From: Rhododendron vialii
Lineage: Eukaryota; Streptophyta; Magnoliopsida; Ericales; Ericaceae
Assembly: GCF_030253575.1 (NCBI RefSeq)
Contig: NC_080557.1
Span: 46,404,501-46,468,500, forward strand
DNA: 64,000 bases
Reading direction: 5' to 3'
The notes beneath the pieces were generated by a model, which was not told where the DNA came from, made no database searches, and was given only the letters and a program-made list of their open reading frames with translations. Shown one piece after another: positions 22,601 through 33,202 of the stretch (the stretch's first letter is position 1; every line of letters begins with the position of its first letter). Both the position numbers and the translations under genes were made by a program.

Positions 22601-24161
22601 AAAGAACTTTCGTGCGCAAATATAGGAAGTCCAAACACATCTTTTAAGCTCAACACGGCAACAATCAAAGCTCGTTTTGAGATACTAGAATCATAATAAA
22701 GAAGTCGAAGCTCGTTTATATATGCAGATAATACTTGGGGACAGCTGATAAACTTTTATGTAGAGAAAGGCAGTCAATATCAAATAACAATCATGCACCC
22801 AATCGAATACTTCCATACATCAAACCATTGCATTCAATTTTGGTGTATGCCCAATAAAGAACCAAGCTACTCAAGCTCAACAAGAATTCGCTGTAACGAA
22901 CCAAGCTACTTGAGCTCAATATATCACGACTCGTTAAAAATTTGCTTGAAATTCCTATAATCAAGTCATGACATGGGTTCTGTTACAATTGTATTCCGTG
23001 GCCCACGGGAGACTGAGAGTCATGTGACTCATGTCCGTGGAATTGAATTCCTTTGCTTTGGATGAACTGCCGCGTAAAACCGTAGTACGCATAAACTGTG
23101 ACCAAACAAATCGTCCTCAAGCAGTCAAAGTCCCAAAAAATGATAATGGGGAGATAGAGAGCAGAAAGTCAAATCCTCCAAACAAGACTCAACTCATAGG
23201 TCTCATTCCTACCTTTGAAACCTAATTGGTAAAAGTAATACTAGGAAAAGTTGCTTATCCAAAAAAATACTAGGAAAAGAGTTTCATTAAAAAAAAAAAT
23301 ACGTACATATTCAGTCTTGAAATTTATTTGTCGAGGTGTACGTAAGTGTTGGCCCGTATATCCGGTTATCAAAATATTATGAAGCCTCATGTGGCATAAA
23401 TAAATTCGTGTATAAGAAATTTTCATGCTCCGTCATCCAAACGAATTTAATTTCAGGTGGTAATTTTCCACTATAGCTTTTAAATAGAGAATAACCTATT
23501 CACAGAGGAGTCGTGAATAAGTTTTACGGAGCTCAATTTCGCACGTCTAAAAGTGTTTCGGATGATCCGAATTAAAAATAAACTATTGCCGGTCAGAGAT
23601 ATTTATTACCGGTAAAAGTTTAAAAACATATCTCGATCATTGATTGCCAAGACGGACGAATGTTATTGCGCGCCTCTGTAAATAAGTTATTCTCTTTTAA
23701 ATATCACTTCTAGTTCGAATTTCAAAATTGGAATCGAAATAGAAACCTTTGACCTATAGCCCTTTTACTTTCTTAAATTTTCATTGTGAGAGAGATGCTT
23801 ACATTTTTTTAAATCCTCTCCTCTAATCCCAGCATGGTCCTTCATGGATGATCTGTCTTTAACCGGATCGGAGAAGGGATTAGCCGATGTACGCGGGCCC
23901 GAACAACTTTGACCGTCGAGCTAAAAAAAATTCTTACATCTTTTGTCTCCTGCTTTACATGCTTGCATGCGTAATGTTCAAGGAATGACGTGTTCACAAA
24001 GGTTGAAAATTGACTGTATCCAAACTAATAAACTACTGTAAAAATTTCATCATCAACGGCCCATTGAATTTTCTTAACCGCTTATTAAAACACCCAAGCA
24101 CCACGTTAACAGTCAAAAACCCTCCAAGATAGACACCGCGAAAACTTCAACTTGTTGCATA
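22601..24161. other. spacer and promoter region of copy 4
   Basis: Unit sequence (ctcgttttgagatactagaatc; gtccgtggaattgaattcc; aggtgtacgtaagtg). Contains the MITE at 23486 and the promoter block listed separately. No gene was seen. Confidence 0.5.
23486..23695. mobile_element. Mutator-like MITE in the copy 4 upstream region
   Basis: Inverted ends AGAGAATAACCTATTCACAGAGG and CCTCTGTAAATAAGTTATTCTCT. Flanks CTTTTAAAT on both sides (23477-23485 and 23694-23702), giving a 7-9 bp target duplication depending on where the end is drawn. No coding capacity. Confidence 0.75.
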
Positions 24162-24169
24162 TATAAATA
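23986..24169 (+). promoter_or_regulatory. shared promoter block, copy 4
   Basis: TGACGTG at 23986-23992, AGTCAA at 24111-24116 and TATAAATA at 24162-24169, about 93 bp before the coding ATG. Confidence 0.6.
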
Positions 24170-24261
24170 GCCCCAAACTCCCTCCAAGTATTCTTCATAA
24201 TCTATATACCAACATCAGCAGCTCTTTAATTGCTTTCTCCAATTAGTATAGGCATAGCAAA

Positions 24262-24639
24262 ATGAGAACTATAAACGTTGCCTTAGCCATTTTAGCTCTA
24301 CTTTTTCTTCAAACCATATTCAAACCACATGAAGCAGCTAGAATCTTGCATGAACAAGAAGAAGAGTTTAAGAAGAGTGAGAGTTTGCTTTTACAGTCTC
24401 TGGCTCATACCCCTGTGGACCCCTCGCATCCAAGTCCCGGCACCTACATCCCCGCCAGCACCCTTGGCCAGAAAGGCTTTGCTGTGCAAAGGGCTCCTGT
24501 ACCCCCCTCGCAACCAAGTCCCGGCACCCACATCCCCGCCAGCACCCTCGGCCAGAAAGGCTTTGCTGGTCAAGCGATGCCGTTGCCACCTCCGGTGTAC
24601 CCACAACACACGGTTCAATTTGGTGTGGCCACAAATTAA
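24262..24639 (+). CDS. secreted peptide precursor, array copy 4 (two motifs)
   Basis: 125 aa. Signal peptide (MRTINVALAILALLFLQTIF, ending PHEAA), linker ILHEQEEEFKKSES, then SLLLQSL-like leader sequence. Two motifs, PVDPSHPSPGTYIPAS and PVPPSQPSPGTHIPAS, are each followed by TLGQKGFA. The first spacer ends VQRA, where Arg could mark a processing point; the second leads into the tail GQAMPLPPPVYPQHT...FGVATN. No cysteine follows the signal region. Apart from a few substitutions it is nearly identical to copy 5. Function is inferred as a secreted signalling-peptide precursor. Confidence 0.82.
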   Translation: MRTINVALAILALLFLQTIFKPHEAARILHEQEEEFKKSESLLLQSLAHTPVDPSHPSPGTYIPASTLGQKGFAVQRAPVPPSQPSPGTHIPASTLGQKGFAGQAMPLPPPVYPQHTVQFGVATN

Positions 24640-26147
24640 TTGTCCAAAAACCGGTACCCTACCCGAAGGGCATTGACAATGTTGCAAGAGATACATTTAC
24701 CTGACTGGTGCAAGTCAATATTGTAGGCTTTTGTATTTCAGTCCATTCATTTTACTTCTATGTTGTTGTGTGTATACATACATAGTGCTCTGATGTAGAA
24801 CATGGACAGGGCAACAAGATATGCTCCTGGTTTGTGTTTTGGTTTTGTTGATTAGGAAAAAATAAAAAGAGCAAAACTTATGATTTCTTGGAGAGTTCTA
24901 ACTTAAAATCAATTGACAGTAGGTGAAGTAACTTCTAGACTATACTAACCAAACTTGGATGGCTTAGGTGAGCGATGTGGGATAAAGTCTAATAGTATTG
25001 AATCAAGATTATAGAGCAAATTACATCGTAATCTTTTGAATATTATATTTGTGTTTTGTATCGATAATTCTACGCTTCAAACAACATTATCTAGCTACGA
25101 GGCTATGAGGTGAATAAGTCAGAATATTGCTAGTTATCCAGAATAAGGGCAAATTTAAGAGTTTAGAGGAGTATGGAGGATTAGAGTATGACGAGGAGCT
25201 TACCCCATATTGTGAGGCTGCGAATTCTTGTAATTTTGTTATTATCTTGGAAATTTCTAGTAATCCTTGTAGTCATTCATATTATCGTCACTTTTGACCC
25301 GTAGATCGTTAATGTGTTATTATTTTTATTATTATTATTACAAACAGTAGAAGAATACAAATATCTAAATTACATAAAAACATAAGTCCACTATCTTATT
25401 GAGCCCAATTGATAGTTCATTAAGGGAACAAATTACTAAACAAATAAATCCAGGAAACAAATAATCAATCTCTGTTTTTTGCAAGGATCGACTCTCCAAC
25501 CTGCACTATAGAAGTGTACAAAGGTGGCAACTAAGCTAACTCAAGTTTGTTCGACCATTACTAGTTAAAAGAAACTTTTATATATAACATTGATACTAGG
25601 GTCGTGGTATCCCTTCCAGTCCGTTTCTACTTTTCTGGCCATTTTTCGATTGCATTTGGATGATCGGCTATGTTCATTCTTTAGAGTTCGGCAAGAATCT
25701 TGAACACAATTTTTAGTACAATTAATGTTTTTTGCCGAACTCTAAAAAATGAATGAATCGGAGCTTATCATCAAAATATGATTGAAAAATGACCGAAAAA
25801 ATAGAAACGGACCAGAGGGAATACCACTACTCCTGGTATCCCCGTTATACATAAAAGTTTCTCACTAGTTAGATGCCTTGTTTTGTTGGGAAAGAAAGGG
25901 AAAGAAAAGAGTAGAAAAGTAAGCCAATTTTAACTAAGACAATTACCGCTACAACCTCACACATAAATGAGGAGAGTCAACTCCACATCCAATTAGTCCT
26001 ATGGATGATTTTTCTAGGAAAAAGATCGAATATTTAACAGTATGTACCTTAATTATAAGTCAATTTTGCTAAGGTTTGTGCAAGTTTTGGAGAGGTAGGA
26101 ATGCGTTTACTCTCTTGTTTTGAATTACTAATATTTCCTAAAATTTA

Positions 26148-26383
26148 CTCCCTTTGTCTCATATTCTTGGTCTTGTTTAGCTATAAAAAAATTAGCTATA
26201 TCTTTTAATTTATAAAGTTTTTAATAATAGTATCAAATATGAATCTTATTTGATAGATCTCAAATAATTTTATTAGTCAAGTTTTCGAAATCGTAAAAAA
26301 ATATTATAAACTATGAGATATAGACAATTGTTTACGTAGCAAAAAAGTGAAACAAGACCAAAAATATTATAGGACGGAGGGAG
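26148..26383. mobile_element. Stowaway-type MITE
   Basis: Left end CTCCCTTTGTCTCATATTC..., right end ...ATAGGACGGAGGGAG, bounded by TA on both sides. Inner inverted words ttggtcttgttt and aaacaagaccaa. A degenerate sister copy lies at about 40364-40612. Confidence 0.8.
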
Positions 26384-28061
26384 TACTATTTTTCATTGAA
26401 TGGAATCCAATTCCGCGGATAATACTTCACGCCAGAGACTCGTGCATTGTGCGACAGGGCATAGATAATGCATTTGCATGGCAATCAGACTTTGTAACCA
26501 AAAAAAAAAAAGAACGTTGACACGCATGTATGAAATTTTTTGAAAGAAGATCAACCATTCAACAAGATTCAACCCCTTGTAACAGGGGCAGACGAAGGGG
26601 TGGAGTGGGTGAAACGATCAGTGCTGGACACCGAGTTAAGCAAGGCATGACAGTGACACGATATATATATTTATCACCTACGCGAGATGTTGCTGGGTTG
26701 TTTGTGTAGGGCTGGTAAAGAACTTTCGTGCACAAATATTGGAAGTCCGAACACATCTTCTAAGCCCAACACGGTATCAATAAAAGCTCATTTGAGATAC
26801 TGGAATCACAAAGAAGTCGAAGCACGTTTATGCAGATATTACTCGGGGCTAATAAATTTTTATGCAAAAAGACTATCAAATTTCAATCACCCAAGTACCT
26901 CCATACATCAAACCTCAAACCGGCCGTGCATTCAATTTTGGTGTAGGAAATTAAACACCAAGCTACTCAAGCTCAATAAAAATTCTCGATAACGAACCAA
27001 GCTACTTGGGCTCAATACATCATGGCTCGTTAAAAATTTGCTTGAAATTCGTTAAGGTTTCGAACAAAATTCCTATTATCATTTTCATGACTTGTGTTAC
27101 CAAATCAAACCGAGTCTTATGTCCCAATCATTTTCATGACTTGTGTTCTGTTAAAAAATCTTCCCCTCGTATTGTGTGGCCTACAGGAGACTGAGACTCA
27201 TGTGAGACTCATATCCGTGGAATTGAATTCCTTACTTTGGATAGACTGCCGCGTAAAACCTTGGTAAGCATATATTCAAAGGCCCAAAAATGAGGGTGGG
27301 GAGATAGAGAGCAAAAAATCAAATCCTCCAACAAGACTCAACTCATTCGTACCTTTGAAACCTAATTGGTAAAAGTAATACTATCTCAGGTAGGTAGGAT
27401 TTAACGTTAGCCGGGGTGCACGTAAACTAACCCGTATTCGATTATCAAAATATATACTTTTCACTAAGGAAAATAAGTATTTAATTTTTAAATAAATATT
27501 TATTTTTTGAATTAAATGTGATGTATTGTGAGATAATGACATGTCTCGTAAAGCGAAAAATAATTATTTAAAAAATAAGAACGTAATCGGAGCAGGCCTT
27601 ATTCAGGGTTTCAAAATTAGTTGAGGTGCACGTAAACTAACCCGGATCCGGGTATCGAAATATTATGAAATCTCAAGTGGCGTAAATAAATTTGTGTATA
27701 AGAAATTTTCATGCTCCGTCATCCAAAAGAATTTAATTTCATGTGGTAATTTTCTATTATAGCTTTTACATATCACTTGTGGTTCGAATTTCGAAATTGG
27801 AATCCAAATAGAAACCTTTGACCTAGTCCTTTTACTTTTGCAAATTTACATTGTGAGAGAGAAGCTTACTTTTTTTTCCAATCCTCTCCCCTAATCCCGG
27901 CATGGATGTTCTATTTTTAACGAGATCGAAGAGGAGATTAATTAGTCGATGTGCGCGGGCATGAACACCCCTGACGGTCGAACTAAAAAGAGAGTCTTAA
28001 GTGCCAGCTATGAGATTTCGAAGGCCTAAGACGATCTTCGAAAATGAGGCCTTTAATAGGA

Positions 28062-28206
28062 TTTTGATATTCGCGCTCCATTTTTTGTTGATGGCGCTCC
28101 ACGTACTTTTAACGTGAAGTTACTAACTTTTCGTGATGTTACTAGTAACTTCACGTTAAAAATGGAGTGCCATCAGTAAAAAATAAAGCGCGAAAATCAA
28201 TTTTTC
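28062..28206. mobile_element. foldback MITE upstream of copy 5
   Basis: Long inverted repeat: gattttgatattcgcgctccat ... acttttaacgtgaagttacta / tagtaacttcacgttaaaaatgg ... gcgcgaaaatcaa. The same family occurs upstream of copies 6 and 7 at a different site. Confidence 0.7.
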
Positions 28207-28639
28207 CCTTAATATCCTATCATTTAACGTGTAATTCCTTCTTAGTCAGTTCGTTGGGTTTGTTTGCAATGGAAATTGTCATTTAAGGGGAAAAGATGCA
28301 TCCATGTTAATGATGCACTTACCACACTGAATAATTTTCCCAGAGATCAGCGATCCCGACGTCTCATGATCCAACTTTATTCTTGCTTTATGTTTTTTCC
28401 TCCATTCCATTTTTATTGGGCCATTGGGCCATATGTAAAACATATTCATGGGTAAAAAAATGGGCCCTATAACAACACGTATACTAGGTGCTACTAAAAA
28501 GAAGTAGAATTAAGCTCTAGTTTTTTTTGGACATTTTTTGAGGCTTAAGGCTTGTGCCTCATGAACCTTAGCCCAGAGCCGGCCATATGAGTTTTCTGTC
28601 TCCTGCATTACATGCTTGCATGCCGTCATGTTCAAGGAA

Positions 28640-28816
28640 TGACGTGTTCACAAAGGTCGAAAATTGAATGTTTCCAAATTAAATTACTGTAAAAATTAAG
28701 ACATTGTTTTCTTCATCAACGACCCAAGCTTATTAAACACCCCCGTCACCACGTTAACAGTCAAAATCCCTTCAAGATAGACACAACGAAACTTCACAAC
28801 TTCTTGCATATAAATA
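28640..28816 (+). promoter_or_regulatory. shared promoter block, copy 5
   Basis: TGACGTG at 28640-28646, AGTCAA at 28759-28764 and TATAAATA at 28809-28816, 77 bp before the ATG. Confidence 0.6.
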
Positions 28817-28892
28817 GCCCCAACTCCCTCCCAGTATTCTTCATAATCTATCAGCTCTCTAATTGCTTTCCCCAATTACTATAGCTAGCAAA

Positions 28893-29270
28893 ATGAGAAC
28901 TATAAACGTTGCCTTAGCCATTTTAGCTCTACTTTTTCTTCTAACCATATTCAAACCACATGAAGCAGCTAGAATCTTGCATGAACAAGAAGAAGAGTTC
29001 ATGAAGAGTGAGAGTTTGCTTTTACAGTCTCTGGCTCATACCCCTGTGGACCCCTCGCATCCAAGTCCCGGCACCTACATCCCCGCCAGCACCCTTGGCC
29101 AGAAAGGCTTTGCCGTGCAAAGGGCTCCTGTACGCCCCTCGCAACCAAGTCCCGGCACCCACATCCCCGCCAGCACCCTCGGCCAGAAAGGCTTTGCCGG
29201 TCAGGCGATGCCGTTGCCGCCTCCGGTGTACCCACAACACACGGTTCAATTTGGTGTGGCCACAAATTAA
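28893..29270 (+). CDS. secreted peptide precursor, array copy 5 (two motifs)
   Basis: 125 aa from the conserved ATG; longer readings need a TTG start. Signal peptide ending IFKPHEAA, linker ILHEQEEEFMKSES, motifs PVDPSHPSPGTYIPAS and PVRPSQPSPGTHIPAS, spacer TLGQKGFAVQRA and the standard tail ending FGVATN. The 3' flank also matches copy 4 closely (aaaaaccggtaccctacccgaagg), so copies 4 and 5 are a recent duplicate pair. Function is inferred as for copy 4. Confidence 0.82.
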   Translation: MRTINVALAILALLFLLTIFKPHEAARILHEQEEEFMKSESLLLQSLAHTPVDPSHPSPGTYIPASTLGQKGFAVQRAPVRPSQPSPGTHIPASTLGQKGFAGQAMPLPPPVYPQHTVQFGVATN

Positions 29271-30094
29271 TTGTCCAAAAACCGGTACCCTACCCGAAGG
29301 GCATTGACAATGTTGCAAGAGATACATTTACCTGACTGGTGCAAGTCAATATTGTAGGCTTTTGTATTTCAGTCCATTAATTATACTTCTATGTTGTTGT
29401 GTGTATACATACATAATGCTCTGATGTAGAACATGGACAGGGCAAGAAGATATGCTTCTGGTTTGTATTTTGGTTAGGTTGATATGTATGGGAAAAATAA
29501 AAAGAGCAAACTGATGATTTCCCAAGTCTTTGTTTCTTTCTGTATTCTAATTCTAGTTGTTACTTTTCTTTTGTATTTGTTAGATTTTTTGGAGGGTTCT
29601 AACTTAATTAAAATTACTTGACAATAGGTGAAGTAACTTCTAGACTATACTAACCAAACTTGGTTAGCTTAGGTGAGCGACGTGAGATAAAGTCTAATAG
29701 TATTGAATCAAGATTATAGAGCAAATTACATCGTAATCTTTTGAATATTATATTTGTGTTTTGTATCGATAATTCTACGCTTCAGACGACATTATCTACG
29801 AGGCTATGAGATGAACAGGTCAAATCATTGCTAGTTATCCAAAATAAGGGCAAATTTAAGAGTTTAGAGGAGTATGGAGGATTAGAGTATGACGAGGAGC
29901 TTACCCCCATATTGTGAGGCTGTGAATCCTTGTAATTTTGTTATTATGTAGGAAATTTCTAGTAATCTTTGTAGTCAATCAAGTTATCGCCACTTTCGGC
30001 CCGTAGATCATTAGTGTGTTATTATTTTTATTATCATTATTGTTAGTACAAGTAATAGAGGAATACAAATACCTAAATTATATGAAAACATGAG
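29271..30094. other. 3' flank of copy 5, insertion target of the copia element
   Basis: Conserved array flank (agactggtgc-type words are reduced to gactggtgcaagtcaat, then acatggacagggcaag). It stops at 30094-30099 at the target site tccac and resumes at 39186. Confidence 0.7.
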
Positions 30095-30099
30095 TCCAC

Positions 30100-31264
30100 T
30101 GTTACCCAAATTATGCAACCTAGAGGGGGGGTGAATAGGATTGCTAGTAATAATTACCAATAAAAATTTATCTCTAACAATATATGCAAACAATAAGTAT
30201 GCAATCAAAATAGAGAGATAGAGAGATAGAACCCGTTTATAGTGGTTCGGTCCGGATTTGTCCACGGTCCGGCCCTACTCCACTTCTCCTCAAGCAATTA
30301 CTTGAAGGTTAGACTAATCTTTAAAAGATTACAACTTGTAAGTCTTGCGGGTGCTTACAAGAACCGAATGCCTCTAGCTTTCCCGAGGAGCTAGCACAAC
30401 CGCAAGAATTTTCTCCGAAAACTTCTCAAAAACAATAACACCCAAATTCCAACCCGAATTTGGTCTTCTAAGCTTTCAAGTGTTTGACTCAAACACTCAC
30501 TTAGGAAATACAAGTATGTGAAGAAGGTATGAAAATTATCGCTCACGACTTGTACAAATTTTCTCTCAAGAATAATATGAAAGTGGAAGAACAATGAGAA
30601 TTTTTGGCTTTGATCTTTTGAGAATTTTCTCTTGCAATAATATGGAATGTTGTAGCTTGTGTGTGTACTCATTAATGAGTTCTTGATGCCTTATATAGCC
30701 ATCCATATGCTTCCTAGCCGTTGGAAACTAGCCGTTGGAACTAGCCGTTGGAAACTAGCCGTTGGAAACTAGCCGTTTGAAACTAGCCGTTGGAAACTAG
30801 CCGTTTGAAACTAGCCGTTTGAAACTAGCCGTTGGAAACTAGCCGTTGGAAACTAGCCGTTGGAAACTAGCCGTTTGAAACTAGCCGTTGGAAACTAGCC
30901 GTTTGAAACTAGCCGTTGGAAACTAGCCGTTAGATAGAGTGGTCATCCGGGTGGTCGTCCGGTTGTCACAGCTTTCTGTTCAGACAGCCGGCTTGTCAGC
31001 CGGTTCGTCAACCTGTGGCTCACAATTTCATCTAAATAAATCCGTTAAAGCATGTATTGAGCTCAATAAAGTCTTTGTAAATATAAATCATGAATCCAAG
31101 AGACTTTATGCTATATTTCAAGGTCACGAAAATATTTAGTTCGGGAATCGACTTTTCGATAATTTTGTATTTGCCGAATAAAAATATCATTGAATTAATC
31201 ATCAAAATAATTAATAGAGATGCATATAAATTTTCACAAATTATAATGCATACATTTTTCAACA
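30100..31264 (-). repeat. 3' LTR of the copia element
   Basis: 1165 bp. Same sequence as the 5' LTR except for one more 14-bp unit. Contains a TATA box on the minus strand (CTATATAAGG, 30688-30697). Confidence 0.93.
30714..30932 (-). repeat. tandem 14-bp MSA-like repeats in the 3' LTR
   Basis: Sixteen units of ctagccgttggaaa type. On the element's sense strand the unit is TTTCCAACGGCTAG; ten units match YCYAACGGYY, five have TTTCAAACGG and one is truncated. Confidence 0.85.
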
Positions 31265-31278
31265 ATCTCCCCCTTTTT
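31265..31278 (-). other. polypurine tract
   Basis: AAAAAGGGGGAGAT on the minus strand, directly adjoining the 3' LTR; primer for plus-strand DNA synthesis. Confidence 0.85.
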
Positions 31279-31550
31279 GATGATGACACAAAATGATAGT
31301 TTTTATTCAAGTAGGAGTTATGCCAATCTCCCCCTTAATACATGCACCAAAGCAGTTATCTATGATCAACGAGTAATAGCAATAATCATCAGATCATAGC
31401 AAGCAATTTTTTTAAATTTGCCCAAAATGGCAAGATAGATCAATTAAAACTTGGCTTTTTCTCCCCCTGTGACATCATAAAAAAAAACTAAAAAGAGAAA
31501 AACAATAGGGCCATGGTTCCAGCACCATGCCGCTCTTGCCCTGTAGCACT

Positions 31551-31823
31551 CTATCTTCGTTCATTGAGAGCTTGGCGTCCTTGATTTTCGTATTCTCGAA
31601 TAATGGCTGCTACAACGGCAGCTACAATGCCAATCCAATACCACAGAGTATCCACATTTACATTCCACCCGAACCATGGTGGTATTCTCATTGTAAGTAA
31701 CGCACACAGCAGAATGAAGATAAAGAGTTGCATCCAAATGGTTTGGATAAACAACCTGAACTCTGCTCGTTCGGCATCTCTTTCGTAAAACTCAAACGGT
31801 AACCCTTGCGGTATGTTTGCCAT
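31551..31823 (-). CDS. small two-helix membrane protein inside the copia 3' region
   Basis: 90 aa, starting MANIPQGLPFEFYERDAER. Two hydrophobic segments are visible: about residues 29-46 (TIWMQLFIFILLCALL) and 58-74 (DTLWYWIGIVAAVVAAII), joined by a short RIPPWFGWN loop, with a charged C-terminus (REYENQGRQALNERR). It lies between pol and the 3' LTR, in the position where Sireviruses can carry an extra or envelope-like ORF, but it is far shorter than the envelope-like proteins I know of. It could be a captured host gene fragment or a private accessory ORF. I do not recognise a family and assign no function. Confidence 0.5.
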   Translation of the reverse strand: MANIPQGLPFEFYERDAERAEFRLFIQTIWMQLFIFILLCALLTMRIPPWFGWNVNVDTLWYWIGIVAAVVAAIIREYENQGRQALNERR

Positions 31824-32333
31824 TGCTTGATGAGAGATTTAGGCCGAGAGAGAAGGAAAGATAGATAGATGAAGAGATAGAGAGAGTGTTGTTGAATTTA
31901 TAGAGTATGAGATTGCCGAATTGTTTGAAATGGTGCGCCGAATTGATTGAATTGCTGCGCCGAAAGAGAGATAATAGGGGATGCGGCACCGAATAGAGAT
32001 AGGATAGGGGATGCGGCGCCGAATAGGACAAGAATAGGGGAAGAAAATTGTGTTCGGGTGTTTATTGTTGTGTCCCCTTAATACATGCTCCCCCTAAAAG
32101 AGAGCTTTTTAAAGAATGCGAGGGGTATTACCGAGAATGATTATCCCTGCAAGCTTAGAGACAAGAAATTCATATCGGCGAAGTATATAAGAGACAATTT
32201 AAGCACTAAGCCATGAAGTTCATACAAACTAAGTGTAACAGACTTAATAAATCAGAGTTAGCAACGCAAAAGCTTGAATAAGTCTCAACCTCACGGTTGT
32301 CCGGTTGGACATCCGCTTGGACATCCGACTGAC

Positions 32334-32970
32334 TGTCACGACCCTGACCCGCCCCTTGAGGTCTTAATCATGACAAATGCCAGTGATTTCTAGCAGAGGG
32401 CTCCCAAAAGACAGATTTCCAAAACCCACGAAATTATCAGCATATAACAGATTTGTTCAAGACTCAAAATAAATGATCAAACTTGATTCTTGTACATCTA
32501 ACCAACACTTAAACATGTAAAGAAGGTAGGAGATCCCTACCTCGAGGGTTAGAAGCAAGCCCGAACATGGAGGAAACCTCAAAGTGCTCCGATCATGATT
32601 CTTCTTCGATCAATAGGAAGATCTCGTCGCGTAGAACAACTTTAGTACTTGGGATTTTTCCGAAATCTCATTCTAAGGCGATGAAATCGAAGAGAGAAGT
32701 TTGGACGAGAGGTGAGAAAGAGAGAGAGTCGGTCGAGGGAGTAGAGAGAGAGAAACGTGTGTGTGTCTGCCCGGAAAAGAAAAGAAATATATGTGGGGGA
32801 GAATTATCCCCTACACACACCTTCACTTATACACCCATGCATATTACACTTGCATCCCGAACTTCTAAATTCTAGTACATTCGACATCCGAACTCATTCT
32901 CCATTTTATATCACAACTCATGCCTTAATAAAACATAAAGAATTATGGAAATAAAATACGGGTCTCTACA
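32334..32970. mobile_element. solo LTR nested in the copia element
   Basis: 637 bp from TGTCACGACCCTGACC to GGGTCTCTACA, flanked by CTGAC on both sides (32329-32333, 32971-32975). No internal domain, so it is a recombination product of another LTR element; the superfamily is not determined. Its presence means a second insertion and LTR-LTR recombination after the copia element (or its parent) formed. Confidence 0.85.
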
Positions 32971-33202
32971 CTGACAAATGCAGGTTAAGTCCAGAAAACG
33001 TTTAAGAGGAGTAGCATTAAAGACCATAAAACTGTTTTTCTGCATACCAAACACAGGAAAATGAATCATATGATAAAATGTTTGGAGGGTGATTTCTTTA
33101 TCAAGATCATTTGTACTCTCCATCAAGTATGATATTTACGAATTCAATCAACTCAACATTGAATCCAAAAAAAAAACTTTTGACATCAAGAACACAACTT
33201 TT

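Larger units (their letters stand above)
24640..28808. other. spacer between copies 4 and 5
   Basis: Conserved downstream flank to about 25.6 kb, a Stowaway MITE, then unit sequence from about 26.39 kb (gaatggaatccaattccgcgg; ccttgtaacaggggcagacgaagg) shared with 40.6 and 49.3 kb. At about 27.43-27.60 kb there is an AT-rich insert also present at 41.67 and 44.79 kb (copies 6 and 7) but not near copies 3 and 4. No gene was seen. Confidence 0.5.
31279..33202. other. post-pol region of the copia element
   Basis: Long 3' region with multiple ctccccct tracts, the 90-aa ORF, short repeats (ataggggatgcggc at about 31975-32040) and a nested solo LTR. A further short minus-strand frame (start 33126) runs into the solo LTR and is thereby interrupted; its nature is unknown. 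Confidence 0.6.

Noticed and set aside
30391..30672. 93-codon open frame in both LTRs
   Set aside because: Low-complexity, lies in the R/U5 side of the LTR, and is identical in both only because LTRs are identical.
30714..30932. Regular 14-bp repeats resembling a CRISPR-like array
   Set aside because: Units are contiguous with no spacers, lie inside a plant LTR and occur in both LTRs.
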